A DNA stretch of 64,000 nt from Rhodococcus erythropolis NBRC 15567. GTDB taxonomy: Bacteria; Actinomycetota; Actinomycetes; Mycobacteriales; Mycobacteriaceae. The position numbers were made by a program, and so were the translations under genes. Location: contig NZ_BCRM01000006.1 in NCBI RefSeq assembly GCF_001552595.1, positions 1 through 64,000 of the forward strand, read 5' to 3'. Below, in pieces: positions 26,241 through 34,739 of the stretch (position 1 is its first letter; each line of letters starts with the position of its first letter). The notes under the pieces were generated by a model. That model worked only from the letters and a program-made list of their open reading frames with translations. It did no database searches and had not been told where the DNA came from.

Positions 26241-27551
26241 ATGAGTGTCTTGTTGTCGGATGTGGTGTCTGGTTCTGCGGTGGGGTTGCGCGGACGTCTG
26301 TGGCGGTTGTCTGCTTCTGAGTTGTGTGCAGCTGCGGTGTCGGCGAGTGCGGAGATTCTGCGTCTCGAGGCTGTTCGGGTGGCGGTGGTGGACGAGTTGT
26401 CGTTGCGGCCGGATGATCAGGTGATCGCGAGCCGCGGGGTGGGGTGCTGGTTGGCGGCGAACACGATGCTGCAGGTTCGGGACGGGAAGAAGATCGCCGC
26501 CCTCGGTGCAGCGCTGCGCCCGTTTCCGGCGGTGGCAGCTCGGTTCGATGTCGGGGACTGCTCGTTCGATCATGCCGTGTTGATCGTGGCGTTCTGCGAA
26601 TCCCCGCCGAAGGGCATGCCGGACGAAGCGCTCCCTCGCTGTATCGACTTGTTGTTGGCTGCCGCTTCCGGAGTGGAGGCCACGACCACGAAGGTACGGA
26701 ACGTGATCGCGACCTTGGAGCGAGTGTTCGAATCCGATGAGATTCCGCCCGCCGAAGATATCGACCGCAACGAGCTCCGGATCGCGTCGACGTTGAACGG
26801 TCGGGTGGTGGTGCGCGGGGATTTCGATGCTCTCACCGGTGAAATGTTGTTGTCGGCGTTGTCGAATCTGACGATGCCGACCCCGGCACCGGATGGAACC
26901 CCGGATTCTCGGTCGGCGGCGAAACGCACGGCGGACGGGTTCACCGAACTGATCCGCCGGTATTTGGACTGCGCCAAGACCGGTACGGATGGTGGTCAGC
27001 GGCCGCATGTGAACGTGCACATCAATGCTCGTGATTTGGCTGAGCATCGGGGTTGTGCCGCACAGTCTTCGGATTCGGGTGATGACGGCTCACTGGAGCC
27101 GGCCGATCTTGATGTCGGGCACATGTCCTGGCTCGGACCACTGTCCGTGTCGCAGACCAGACTCCTCGGGTGTGACTGTTTCCTGTCGACTGTTCTGCTC
27201 GACGACCACGGCGCGCCGTTGGATGCGAAACCCGGGAAACGGTTGGTGTCCGCCGAACAGCGAGTGGCGTTGATCGCCCGCGACAAAGGCTGCGCGTTCC
27301 CCGGCTGCACGTGTGTACCGGCCTGGACGGATGCGCACCATATTCGGCACTGGGCCAACGGCGGGCCGACGGTGATGAGCAACCTTGTCCTGCTGTGCCG
27401 TTCGCATCACCGGCTGATGCACCGCAAATCCAGGTTCGTCGGGAAATGGGAAATCCGAATCGGGGTCGACAACAAACCGTGGTTCATCCCGCCGCCCTCG
27501 ATCGACCCGCGGCAGCACCCGCGGCCCGCGAACACCACATTCAAAACCTGA
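26241..27551 (+). CDS. DUF222 / HNH endonuclease domain protein (13E12-repeat family)
   Basis: A 436-residue protein. An N-terminal DUF222 domain (about residues 20-260) precedes a C-terminal HNH nuclease domain with the zinc and catalytic signature CAFPGCT ... DAHHIRHWANGGPT ... NLVLLCRSHHRLMH. It is predicted to bind and cut DNA. The family is highly repeated in mycobacteria and rhodococci, and its members are often DNA-damage inducible. ATG at 26241 is preceded by GGGGGA. A perfect LexA box lies in its promoter, so expression should rise on DNA damage. It may behave like a repair or selfish nuclease; no partner methylase or intein is adjacent. A strong hairpin follows the stop. Confidence 0.88.
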   Translation: MSVLLSDVVSGSAVGLRGRLWRLSASELCAAAVSASAEILRLEAVRVAVVDELSLRPDDQVIASRGVGCWLAANTMLQVRDGKKIAALGAALRPFPAVAARFDVGDCSFDHAVLIVAFCESPPKGMPDEALPRCIDLLLAAASGVEATTTKVRNVIATLERVFESDEIPPAEDIDRNELRIASTLNGRVVVRGDFDALTGEMLLSALSNLTMPTPAPDGTPDSRSAAKRTADGFTELIRRYLDCAKTGTDGGQRPHVNVHINARDLAEHRGCAAQSSDSGDDGSLEPADLDVGHMSWLGPLSVSQTRLLGCDCFLSTVLLDDHGAPLDAKPGKRLVSAEQRVALIARDKGCAFPGCTCVPAWTDAHHIRHWANGGPTVMSNLVLLCRSHHRLMHRKSRFVGKWEIRIGVDNKPWFIPPPSIDPRQHPRPANTTFKT

Positions 27552-27582
27552 GGGGTCAAGCCTCTTCGGCGACAACAAAAAC

Positions 27583-27623
27583 GACCAGCTTCGCATCGGC
27601 ATGAACCCGATGCGAGGCTGGTC
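27583..27623 (+). terminator. 17-bp hairpin after the HNH gene
   Basis: Arms 27583-27599 and 27607-27623 pair along 17 positions with one G-T wobble and a 7-base loop. It lies 31 bases after the HNH stop, between converging genes, and could serve both strands. Confidence 0.75.
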
Positions 27624-27633
27624 AGTGGTGCTT

Positions 27634-27708
27634 GGAGAAAACGTGCGTGGAGAAAACGTGCGTGGAGAAAACGTGCTTGGAGAAAACGTGCTTGGAGAAA
27701 TCGTGTCA
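27634..27708. repeat. 15-bp tandem repeat (VNTR), about five units
   Basis: Units GGAGAAAACGTGCGT / GGAGAAAACGTGCTT start at 27634, 27649, 27664 and 27679. A fifth, degenerate unit (27694-27708) contains the maf stop codon, and a partial GTGCTT precedes the first unit. The array fills the gap between the HNH terminator and maf. Units are 15 bases long, so copy-number changes keep frame. It looks like a minisatellite that may vary between strains. Confidence 0.85.
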
Positions 27709-28347
27709 GAAGATGCTCTGCGTGCGCCAGAGATCCGAGACGGAAACCCCGACACGCTCGAGCAGTGTTCGTACCAAAGGTAATCCGATACCGATGACAC
27801 TCGAGGGATCACCCTCGATCCTCTCCACGAACCAGCCGCCGAGACTGTCGAGCGTGAATGCTCCGGCGACTTGGAGCGGTTCGCCCGTTGCCAGGTATGC
27901 CTCGAGATCTTCGGTGGACGGTTGCGCGAAATGAACCACTGTTGCGCTGTGATCCGAGGCCATGCGAACGATGCGGCCGTCGGCGACGCGCAGGACACAG
28001 TGCCCGGTCAAGAGAGTGGCGCTGCGTCCGGCCATTGCGGCCCATCGCTTTCGGGCGATGTCTACGCTGCCCGGCTTGCCTTGAAGTTGCCCGTCGATCA
28101 GGAGCATCGAATCGCACCCGACAACGACTACGTCGGTGAGATTGTCGGCGGCGAGGCCGGGAACGATCTCGGCGGCCTTGGCTTCCGCCAGCACCGTCAC
28201 GACTTTTTCGGGAGCGGCGTCGGGGCCGAGGTTGTCGGCAATCTTGTCCTCGTCGACGCCGGAGACACGCACAAGCGGCGAAACCCCGGCCGCCCGCAGA
28301 ACTGCGAGGCGAGCCGGGGACGCTGAAGCTAGAACCAGTTGAGTCAC
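27706..28347 (-). CDS. maf: Maf-family nucleoside triphosphate pyrophosphatase
   Basis: A 213-residue Maf protein that hydrolyses non-canonical or methylated nucleotides (dTTP/UTP type) to monophosphates, thought to clean the nucleotide pool and slow septation. Signature segments are LASASPARLAVLRAAG at the N-terminus, VGCDSMLLIDG, GKPGS and AGAFTLDSLGG. GTG start. It is 15 bases downstream of accE in the accD5-accE-maf operon, the same order as in mycobacteria. Its final codons run into the fifth unit of the 15-bp repeat. Confidence 0.93.
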   Translation of the reverse strand: MTQLVLASASPARLAVLRAAGVSPLVRVSGVDEDKIADNLGPDAAPEKVVTVLAEAKAAEIVPGLAADNLTDVVVVGCDSMLLIDGQLQGKPGSVDIARKRWAAMAGRSATLLTGHCVLRVADGRIVRMASDHSATVVHFAQPSTEDLEAYLATGEPLQVAGAFTLDSLGGWFVERIEGDPSSVIGIGLPLVRTLLERVGVSVSDLWRTQSIF

Positions 28348-28362
28348 GTCAGCAAGTGATCG

Positions 28363-28704
28363 TCAGCTGCGACGGATCGCGGGGTTCAGGTACGCGTACG
28401 GCGAGAACGGCGCACGCGTGCGGTGGAACTGAGTCGGATCGCCCCAGGTCTCCGCGGGAACATTCGACTCGGGAGCCTGACCGCTGCCGGCAGCCGCGGC
28501 AAGCACGCTTACCAGTGCCGCGATCTCGACGTCGGTGGGCGAACCCTTGACGATCTTGATGACCGACGCGTCGGAGGTCGACGTCTCGGTCAGCTCCGTG
28601 AGCGAAGCGTCCGTCGCGCTTCCCTCGACGACCGCACCGTTGGTCGGTGCAGTCTCCGCCAGTGCGACATCTTCGCTGAGAATGTCCTCGGTGGTTGCGG
28701 TCAT
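28363..28704 (-). CDS. accE: acyl-CoA carboxylase epsilon subunit
   Basis: A 113-residue small subunit. A disordered, acidic and threonine-rich N-terminal half precedes the conserved core [25 protein letters not shown] and a C-terminal W-G-(x)-P ... [12 protein letters not shown] segment. In actinobacteria this protein tightens the complex between the alpha (AccA3) and beta (AccD5) subunits and raises carboxylase activity. ATG overlaps the accD5 stop (ATGA). Confidence 0.92.
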   Translation of the reverse strand: MTATTEDILSEDVALAETAPTNGAVVEGSATDASLTELTETSTSDASVIKIVKGSPTDVEIAALVSVLAAAAGSGQAPESNVPAETWGDPTQFHRTRAPFSPYAYLNPAIRRS

Positions 28705-30341
28705 AGGGGAATGTTCCCATGCTTCTTGGGCGGAAGGGAAACGGCCTTGCGCTCGAGCAGTCGCAATGCGGAAACGATTTGTCCGCGGGTGTGCGACGGA
28801 GGAATGACAGCGTCGACGTATCCGCGCTCAGCGGCGACGTACGGGTTGACGAGGGTGTCCTCGTACTCGTTCTGCAGCTTGAGGCGCAGTGCATCGACGT
28901 CTTCGCCGTTCTTCGCGGCTTCGAGAAGCTGCTTGCGGTAGACGAATCCGACAGCTCCGGATGCACCCATGACGGCGATCTGAGCGGTCGGCCATGCCAG
29001 GTTCACGTCGGCGCCCATGTGCTTGGAGCCCATGACGTCGTACGCTCCGCCGTAAGCCTTGCGGGTGATGACCGTGATCTTGCCGACCGTTGCTTCGCCG
29101 TACGCGTAGAGGAGCTTCGCGCCGCGACGGATGATGCCGTTGTATTCCTGCTCGGTTCCGGGGAGGAAACCGGGAACGTCGACGAGGGTGATGATCGGGA
29201 CGTTGAACGCGTCGCAGGTACGCACGAAGCGAGCGGCCTTCTCCGAGGCGTCGATGTCGAGGCAGCCCGCGAACTGGGTGGGCTGGTTGGCGACGATGCC
29301 GACCGAGCGGCCGTCGACGCGACCGAAACCGACGATGATGTTCATCGCGCGCTCGGCCTGGACCTCGAGGAACTCGTCGTCGTCGAGGATGCGACGGATG
29401 ACCTCGTGCATGTCGTACGGCTGGTTGGCCGAATCCGGGATGAGGGTGTCGAGTTCGATGTCCTCAGCGGTCAGGCTGTCTTCGATCGAACCGACGATCG
29501 GGTCGGTGATCTCGCCGCGGGGAGCTGCTGCCTGGTTGTTGGACGGCAGGTAGCTGAGCAGGTCCTTGACGTAGTCGAGGGCATCCTGCTCGCCGGAAGC
29601 GACGTAGTGGGCGACTCCGGACTTGACCATGTGGGTGCGAGCACCACCGAGGTCTTCCATCGTGACGTCTTCGCCGGTGACTGTCTTGATGACGTCGGGG
29701 CCGGTGACGAACATCTGGGAAGTCTCGTCGACCATCACGACGAAGTCGGTCAGTGCGGGGGAGTAGACGTGGCCGCCGGCGGCGGGTCCCATGATCAGTG
29801 AGATCTGGGGGATGACACCCGATGCCTGGACGTTGCGGTGGAAGATCTCGCCGTAGAGGCCGAGCGAGACGACGCCTTCCTGAATGCGCGCGCCTGCACC
29901 TTCGTTGATGCCGACGAGGGGGCGACCGGTGCGGATCGCGAGGTCCATGACCTTGACGATCTTCTCACCGTAGATTTCGCCGAGCGATCCGCCGAAAACG
30001 GTGGCGTCCTGTGAGAAGACACAGACGTCGCGGCCGTCGATGGTGCCGTAACCGGTGACGACGCCGTCGCCGACCGGGCGGTTGTCAGCGAGACCGAAGT
30101 TCACACTTCGGTGCCGTGCCAGTTCGTCGAGTTCGACGAAGGAGCCCTCGTCGAGGAGGGCGGTGATGCGCTCGCGGGCGGTCAGCTTGCCTTTGGCGTG
30201 CACCTTGTCGATGGCGGCTTCGCCGCTCGGTGCCTGCGCCTGGGCTTGGCGATTCCGCAGGTCCGCGAGCTTTCCCGCGGTCGTGTGGATATCGGGTGCG
30301 GCCGCCGCCTCCGGCGCGTTCGGCTCTTGGACAGTGGTCAT
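28701..30341 (-). CDS. accD5: propionyl-/acetyl-CoA carboxylase beta subunit (carboxyltransferase)
   Basis: A 546-residue carboxyltransferase of the AccD5 type. It transfers CO2 from carboxybiotin to propionyl-CoA (and acetyl-CoA), giving methylmalonyl- or malonyl-CoA. N-terminal [17 protein letters not shown], the first oxyanion segment [30 protein letters not shown], and in the second half [28 protein letters not shown] are all present. ATG at 30341 starts the family-length protein; upstream in-frame sequence is the promoter of birA. A -10 TAAGCT lies 7 bases upstream. Divergent from birA, whose product biotinylates the partner AccA3. Confidence 0.94.
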   Translation of the reverse strand: MTTVQEPNAPEAAAAPDIHTTAGKLADLRNRQAQAQAPSGEAAIDKVHAKGKLTARERITALLDEGSFVELDELARHRSVNFGLADNRPVGDGVVTGYGTIDGRDVCVFSQDATVFGGSLGEIYGEKIVKVMDLAIRTGRPLVGINEGAGARIQEGVVSLGLYGEIFHRNVQASGVIPQISLIMGPAAGGHVYSPALTDFVVMVDETSQMFVTGPDVIKTVTGEDVTMEDLGGARTHMVKSGVAHYVASGEQDALDYVKDLLSYLPSNNQAAAPRGEITDPIVGSIEDSLTAEDIELDTLIPDSANQPYDMHEVIRRILDDDEFLEVQAERAMNIIVGFGRVDGRSVGIVANQPTQFAGCLDIDASEKAARFVRTCDAFNVPIITLVDVPGFLPGTEQEYNGIIRRGAKLLYAYGEATVGKITVITRKAYGGAYDVMGSKHMGADVNLAWPTAQIAVMGASGAVGFVYRKQLLEAAKNGEDVDALRLKLQNEYEDTLVNPYVAAERGYVDAVIPPSHTRGQIVSALRLLERKAVSLPPKKHGNIPL

Positions 30342-30348
30342 GGACGTG

Positions 30349-30354
30349 AGCTTA
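30349..30354 (-). promoter_or_regulatory. -10 element TAAGCT for accD5 (leaderless)
   Basis: TAAGCT on the minus strand ends 7 bases before the accD5 ATG, with no ribosome-binding site between. It shares the 115-base divergent region with birA. Confidence 0.5.
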
Positions 30355-30444
30355 ACGAGAGTGCGTGGGGGGCTTCGAAGGCAGGTCCGATTGTCGCTGT
30401 CTTGCAGGCTCAAGCTACTGACCAGTACATTCTCGCTGTCGTCA

Positions 30445-30450
30445 TAGGCT
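30445..30450 (+). promoter_or_regulatory. -10 element TAGGCT for birA (leaderless)
   Basis: TAGGCT ends 6 bases before the birA ATG at 30457. The spacing implies transcription starts on or next to the A of ATG. Confidence 0.5.
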
Positions 30451-30456
30451 GGGGCT

Positions 30457-31311
30457 ATGTGGACCGACTTGAACCGACCGCCCCTCGACGGCAATGCCCT
30501 ACGACGCGCACTCGTGCGCAGTGACAACGACGACGCGCGCGTTTTCTGGAACCGCCTCGACGTTGTCGAGGAGACCGGTTCGACGAACGCGGATCTCCTT
30601 GCGCGAGCGGCAGATCCGGATGCCGACCGTCATGTTCTGATCGCCGAGTATCAGGCGAGTGCCCGTGGCCGTCATTCGCGCACTTGGGTGAGTCCGCCGC
30701 AAGCGCAGATCTCGATGTCGGTTCTGCTGTCGATGCCCGGAATGAATCTCACGGACATGGGTTGGCTCCCGCTACTGTCGGGAATCGCGGTCGTCGACGC
30801 GCTGCGGAACGTGGCCGAAGTGCCCGCAGAACTCAAGTGGCCGAACGACGTTCTCATCGGTGACAAGAAGGTCGCCGGAATTCTGGCCGAGGTGGCAAGG
30901 ACAGCGCCCGATCCCGCGGTGGTGGTGGGCATCGGGTTGAACGTGAGCCTGGGTGTCGAGGAGTTGCCCGTCCCGACCGCTACATCACTCCTCATCGAAG
31001 AAGCATCGACTGTCGACCGCGACACCCTCGTTCGAGCAATCGCCCGTGAGTTGGCGACGCAATTCCGTGCTTGGGAATCATCGAAATGGGATACATCTGT
31101 GTTGGCTGCCGAATACCGGCAGCGTTGCGGGACGCTGGGCAAACGAGTCCGCGCGGTCTTGCCGGGCGACAAGGAGGTGTTCGGTATCGCGACCGACGTC
31201 GACACTTCCGGCCGCGTCGTCATCGAAATCGAGGGAACAGATGGGGAGACCTTTGCGGTCGCTGCGGGTGATATCACGCACCTTCGGGCCGCCCCGGTAG
31301 CCGAATCGTGA
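30457..31311 (+). CDS. birA: biotin--[acetyl-CoA-carboxylase] ligase
   Basis: A 284-residue group-I biotin protein ligase without the N-terminal DNA-binding domain of E. coli BirA, so it is unlikely to be a repressor. The catalytic core shows ETGSTNADL, the biotinyl-AMP loop ([11 protein letters not shown], a variant of GRGRxxR), [17 protein letters not shown] and VVGIGLNV. A small C-terminal SH3-like domain follows. It attaches biotin to the AccA3 lysine. Divergent from accD5-accE-maf. Confidence 0.93.
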   Translation: MWTDLNRPPLDGNALRRALVRSDNDDARVFWNRLDVVEETGSTNADLLARAADPDADRHVLIAEYQASARGRHSRTWVSPPQAQISMSVLLSMPGMNLTDMGWLPLLSGIAVVDALRNVAEVPAELKWPNDVLIGDKKVAGILAEVARTAPDPAVVVGIGLNVSLGVEELPVPTATSLLIEEASTVDRDTLVRAIARELATQFRAWESSKWDTSVLAAEYRQRCGTLGKRVRAVLPGDKEVFGIATDVDTSGRVVIEIEGTDGETFAVAAGDITHLRAAPVAES

Positions 31312-31429
31312 GCCTTGCCGGATTTTCTGGCACCAAAGTGCTAATTTTTGGCCCTGGCCGGTTTTCGAACCAACCGTCCGTCCTTCATTTCATTTAACTG
31401 CGGGATTTACTGAGCTGCCTAGGGGCGTC

Positions 31430-32005
31430 ATGACCACACCGATCGTTGTTCCGACCGAAGCCGAGACGGCCGAGAGCGCTCGCCGCGTACTCACCGGTGT
31501 GACGGTGCTGCTCGGTGTCCTCACATTGGGCCTGGGTATCGCCGTACTCGCATGGCCGGATGCCACCCTTTTCGTGGTCGCGGTTGTCATTGCGATTCAG
31601 TTGTTCGGATTCGGAATCGTCCAGATCATCCGTTCGTTCGCGGACGTGGCGGCTTCGGGTGGAACTCGGACGCTTGTCGCGATCTCCGGCGCGTTGGCAG
31701 TGCTCCTCGGATTCCTGGTTCTCCGTAGCCCTTTGCAGACGGTGGTTCTGATCGCATTGGTGATCGGTGCCTGGTGGGTATTCCGTGGCGTTCTCGATCT
31801 GGTCGACGCGGCGTCCGGGCACACCGTCGATCGCGGTCTGTCGATCGTGCTCGGAGTCATAAGCATCGTCGCGGGTGCAATCGTCCTTCTGCAGCCCGAA
31901 CTCTCGCTCGACGTCTTCCGCATCGTGGTCGGCGTGTGGATGGTGCTGTACGGCATCATCATCGTCGTGACCCCGTTGGTGCTGCGAAAGATCGCGCAGC
32001 CCTGA
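31430..32005 (+). CDS. HdeD/DUF308 membrane protein
   Basis: A 191-residue protein with six predicted membrane-spanning segments arranged as three hairpins, the DUF308 (HdeD-like) layout: GVTVLLGVLTLGLGIAVLAWPDATL, then IIRSFAD, and a final GVWMVLYGIIIVVTPLVL. HdeD relates to acid resistance in E. coli, but the role of these proteins in actinobacteria is unknown. ATG start. The 118 bases upstream, after birA, hold no other gene. Not part of the mycobacterial birA-PH gene order, so probably a lineage-specific insertion. Confidence 0.8.
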   Translation: MTTPIVVPTEAETAESARRVLTGVTVLLGVLTLGLGIAVLAWPDATLFVVAVVIAIQLFGFGIVQIIRSFADVAASGGTRTLVAISGALAVLLGFLVLRSPLQTVVLIALVIGAWWVFRGVLDLVDAASGHTVDRGLSIVLGVISIVAGAIVLLQPELSLDVFRIVVGVWMVLYGIIIVVTPLVLRKIAQP

Positions 32006-32023
32006 GCGTTGCCCTGAACGTGG

Positions 32024-32055
32024 GTGTGCCTGAAAGTCGGTGTGCCTGAAAGTCG
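32024..32055. repeat. perfect 16-bp tandem duplication before the PH-domain gene
   Basis: GTGTGCCTGAAAGTCG occurs twice head to tail (32024-32039 and 32040-32055), immediately followed by GTGCGGG. It lies 25-56 bases before the PH gene start, within the promoter/leader region, so it could alter expression spacing. Confidence 0.8.
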
Positions 32056-32079
32056 GTGCGGGATGGCAGACTTCCCGTC

Positions 32080-32646
32080 ATGGGATATCCCGAAGACGCC
32101 CTCGCTCAGGACGAGGAACTGATACTGCATCGCCATCCTCATTGGAAGATGTTGGTGCTTCCGGCGCTGACGTTCGTGCTTGCGACGGCCGTCGCCGGGT
32201 TCTTGTTGGGCCTCGCACAGACGAGATTGGACGGCACGGCTCGCACCGTGTCGTCCATCGCCATCGGAATCATCTGGCTCGGTGTCGTGGCCTGGCGATC
32301 GGTTGCGCCGTTCACGGTCTGGAAGTTCACGCATTTCATCGTCACCGATCGGCGAGTGCTCATCCGCCACGGAGTGCTCACGCATACCGGTATCGACATC
32401 CCCATGGGGCGGATCAGCAATGTTCAGTTCCGCCACGGCTTGATCGATCGAATGCTCAAGACCGGAACTCTGGTCATCGCCTCTGCCAGTGACGATCCGC
32501 TCGAGTTCGACGACATTCCTGACGTCGAGCACGTTCACGCCCTGCTGTATCACCAGGTTTTCGATTCCATGCAGCAGCCACCATCGCAGCCACCGCAGCG
32601 GCCGGCGGGTGAAAACGACGACCCGAACGATCGAAATGGCTGGTAA
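32080..32646 (+). CDS. PH-domain (bPH2) membrane protein
   Basis: A 188-residue protein. Two membrane segments (about residues 24-45 and 58-75) are followed by a bacterial pleckstrin-homology domain: HFIVTDRRVLIRHGVLTHTGIDIPMGRISNVQF. The tail is proline- and asparagine-rich (PPSQPPQRPAGENDD). Its counterpart Rv3278c is also next to birA in M. tuberculosis. Function unknown; such proteins are membrane-anchored. ATG at 32080 is preferred over an in-frame start 24 bases upstream because the latter falls by the duplicated 16-mer. Confidence 0.83.
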   Translation: MGYPEDALAQDEELILHRHPHWKMLVLPALTFVLATAVAGFLLGLAQTRLDGTARTVSSIAIGIIWLGVVAWRSVAPFTVWKFTHFIVTDRRVLIRHGVLTHTGIDIPMGRISNVQFRHGLIDRMLKTGTLVIASASDDPLEFDDIPDVEHVHALLYHQVFDSMQQPPSQPPQRPAGENDDPNDRNGW

Positions 32647-32671
32647 TCAACGTGCAAAGGCGTGTTGTCCG

Positions 32672-32677
32672 TAGTCT
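32672..32677 (+). promoter_or_regulatory. -10 element TAGTCT for the OmpR-type regulator (leaderless)
   Basis: TAGTCT ends 6 bases before GTG 32684. No ribosome-binding site is seen. Confidence 0.5.
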
Positions 32678-32683
32678 GTTCGT

Positions 32684-33364
32684 GTGACTGCCGTATTGCT
32701 AGCCGAAGACGACGAGGCCATTGCCGCACCCCTCTCCCGCGCACTGGGGCGTGAAGGGTATTCGGTGACGGTCGAACCGACCGGACCCGCTGCGTTGCAG
32801 CAGGCGCTCGAAGGTGATTTCGATCTGTTGATTCTCGATCTCGGCCTTCCGGGCATGGACGGCCTCGAGGTCTGTCGACAGATTCGTGCGCATCGCACCT
32901 CGCTCGCCGTGCTGATGTTGACCGCCAGGACCGACGAAGTCGACTTCGTGGTCGGGTTGGACGCCGGCGCCGACGACTACGTCAGCAAGCCGTTTCGTCT
33001 CGCCGAGTTGATGGCACGTGTGCGAGCACTCCTGCGTCGCCACGGTGGCCGCGAGGACACGATCGTCGAGGTCGGTGGCATCAGGCTCGAGCCCGCGGCA
33101 CGACGCGTACTCGTCAACGGCTCCGAAATCGCCTTGGCCAACAAGGAATACGAACTTCTGCGGGTCCTCCTCGAGCATGCCGGGGAAGTAGTATCGCGCG
33201 ATACGATCCTTCGTGAGGTGTGGGGCGACGTCGAGCTTCGTGGATCGAAGACGCTCGACATGCACATGTCGTGGCTGCGCCGCAAGATCGGTGACGAGGG
33301 CCCTGCCGTGGAACGCAGAATTGCCACCGTCCGCGGTGTCGGTTTCCGAATCAACACCGACTAA
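32684..33364 (+). CDS. OmpR/PhoB-family response regulator
   Basis: A 226-residue response regulator. The receiver domain has acidic residues AEDDE (8-11), the phosphoacceptor aspartate in LLILDLGLPGMDG and KPF lysine in DDYVSKPFRLAEL. The C-terminal winged-helix domain includes LANKEYELLRVLLEHAGEVVSRD and a recognition helix SKTLDMHMSWLRRKI. It is followed 26 bases later by its sensor kinase. Targets unknown; adjacent membrane genes are possible. Confidence 0.92.
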   Translation: MTAVLLAEDDEAIAAPLSRALGREGYSVTVEPTGPAALQQALEGDFDLLILDLGLPGMDGLEVCRQIRAHRTSLAVLMLTARTDEVDFVVGLDAGADDYVSKPFRLAELMARVRALLRRHGGREDTIVEVGGIRLEPAARRVLVNGSEIALANKEYELLRVLLEHAGEVVSRDTILREVWGDVELRGSKTLDMHMSWLRRKIGDEGPAVERRIATVRGVGFRINTD

Positions 33365-33390
33365 CTTCTCGAGAATCAGGAACTGCCGGC

Positions 33391-34713
33391 ATGCGGCGTC
33401 GCATATTGCAGTCGATTCTCGCTGTCGTGATCATGACGGCGTTGCTGCTGGGGGTTCCGCTGATCTACACGGCGTGGCTCTGGGTGGAGGACGTGACGCG
33501 AAGTGATCTCCGGGTGCGCCTCGACCGGATGGCCGCTGAGGTCATCGCGCAAGAGGGGACGAACGGGCTCGTCGAAGGTGCGTTGAACACCGATTCGCTC
33601 AAGGTTCTCACCCCGAACGACGGGCGCCTCGTCGTCGTGTATCCGACCGTCGTCGACGGCGCTGCACGCGTCGACGTCGGTGAGGCGACGGTCAAGAACG
33701 CACTCGTCGAATCGCTCGCGATGGGAACGTCCGGCTCGTTGCGCCTCGAGGTGCCGTCGGAGAACTTGCGCACCCAGCAGAAGCAAGCGGTGATGGCCGT
33801 CGGTGTGCTCGTGCTTCTGTCCATCACGGCAGGCACCGTGGTAGCTGTGGTCACTGCACGTCGGCTTGCCGATCCGCTGCAGGATGTGGCCGACCGGGCG
33901 GCGCGCCTCGCCGAAGGTGACTTCCGGCCGGATCCTCGTCGGCACGACATCCCCGAACTCGACCGCGTGTCCGACGTCCTCGATGCGGCAACTGTGGAGA
34001 TTTCGGTGCGGCTGCAACGAGAGCGCGCGCTGGTTGCGGACGTCTCGCATCAACTGCGCAGTCGACTGACTGCAGTGCGGCTGCGCCTGGACGAGTTGTC
34101 CGTTCACGAAGATCCTGACGTCGTGAACGAGGCCGAGGAAGCCATGGCGCAAGTGGACAGGCTCACCGACGGAATCGACGACCTGATTCGCTCGTCGCGC
34201 ACCAGTGGGTCATCGGCGAGTCTGGTGTCGGTAGTCGGCGAGCTGGAACAGGTGACCCGCGACTGGCAGGCTCAGTTCGACGGAGAGGGACGCAGGCTCC
34301 GCCTACGCGGCGATCGCGCGGTGATGGCCGCGACCACAGGTTCGCGTCTGCGTGAAGCTGTTTCCGTTCTGGTCGACAATTCGTTCGAACACGGTGAAGG
34401 CACGTGCACGGTGTCTGTCCGATTGATCGACGGTACCGGGCGCAGTTCGTCTCGTCGTGACTCGATGGTGTGCGTCGAGGTCACCGACGAAGGCTCCGGC
34501 GTGGAGAACGATCTTGCACCGCACATCTTCGACAGAGGATTTTCGGGGGCCGGGTCCACCGGCGTCGGGTTGGCGCTCGCACGTGCACTGATCGAGGCCG
34601 ACGGGGGCCGACTGGAACTGCAGAGGCGTAAGCCTGCCTTGTTCGCCGTCTTCCTGCCGGTGGCCAACACTGCGCCGACCGCGGACGTCGTTTCGCACCG
34701 CGAACCGCGCTGA
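33391..34713 (+). CDS. sensor histidine kinase (partner of the OmpR-type regulator)
   Basis: A 440-residue kinase. A first membrane helix (about 8-30), an extracytoplasmic sensor of about 110 residues and a second helix (about 134-157) are followed by HAMP. The H-box is VADVSHQLRSRLTAVRLRL. The ATPase has the N-box LVDNSFEHG, DEGSGV and GVGLALARALIEADGG. It autophosphorylates and passes phosphate to the regulator encoded just upstream. Signal unknown. Confidence 0.92.
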   Translation: MRRRILQSILAVVIMTALLLGVPLIYTAWLWVEDVTRSDLRVRLDRMAAEVIAQEGTNGLVEGALNTDSLKVLTPNDGRLVVVYPTVVDGAARVDVGEATVKNALVESLAMGTSGSLRLEVPSENLRTQQKQAVMAVGVLVLLSITAGTVVAVVTARRLADPLQDVADRAARLAEGDFRPDPRRHDIPELDRVSDVLDAATVEISVRLQRERALVADVSHQLRSRLTAVRLRLDELSVHEDPDVVNEAEEAMAQVDRLTDGIDDLIRSSRTSGSSASLVSVVGELEQVTRDWQAQFDGEGRRLRLRGDRAVMAATTGSRLREAVSVLVDNSFEHGEGTCTVSVRLIDGTGRSSSRRDSMVCVEVTDEGSGVENDLAPHIFDRGFSGAGSTGVGLALARALIEADGGRLELQRRKPALFAVFLPVANTAPTADVVSHREPR

Positions 34714-34739
34714 CCGAAAGGCTCGCGCAGACGGAAAAC

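Noticed and set aside
27601-27783. Possible 60-residue GENV-repeat peptide on the plus strand
   Set aside because: It starts within the terminator loop, has no ribosome-binding site or promoter, and runs opposite maf. The repeats are better explained as DNA minisatellite.
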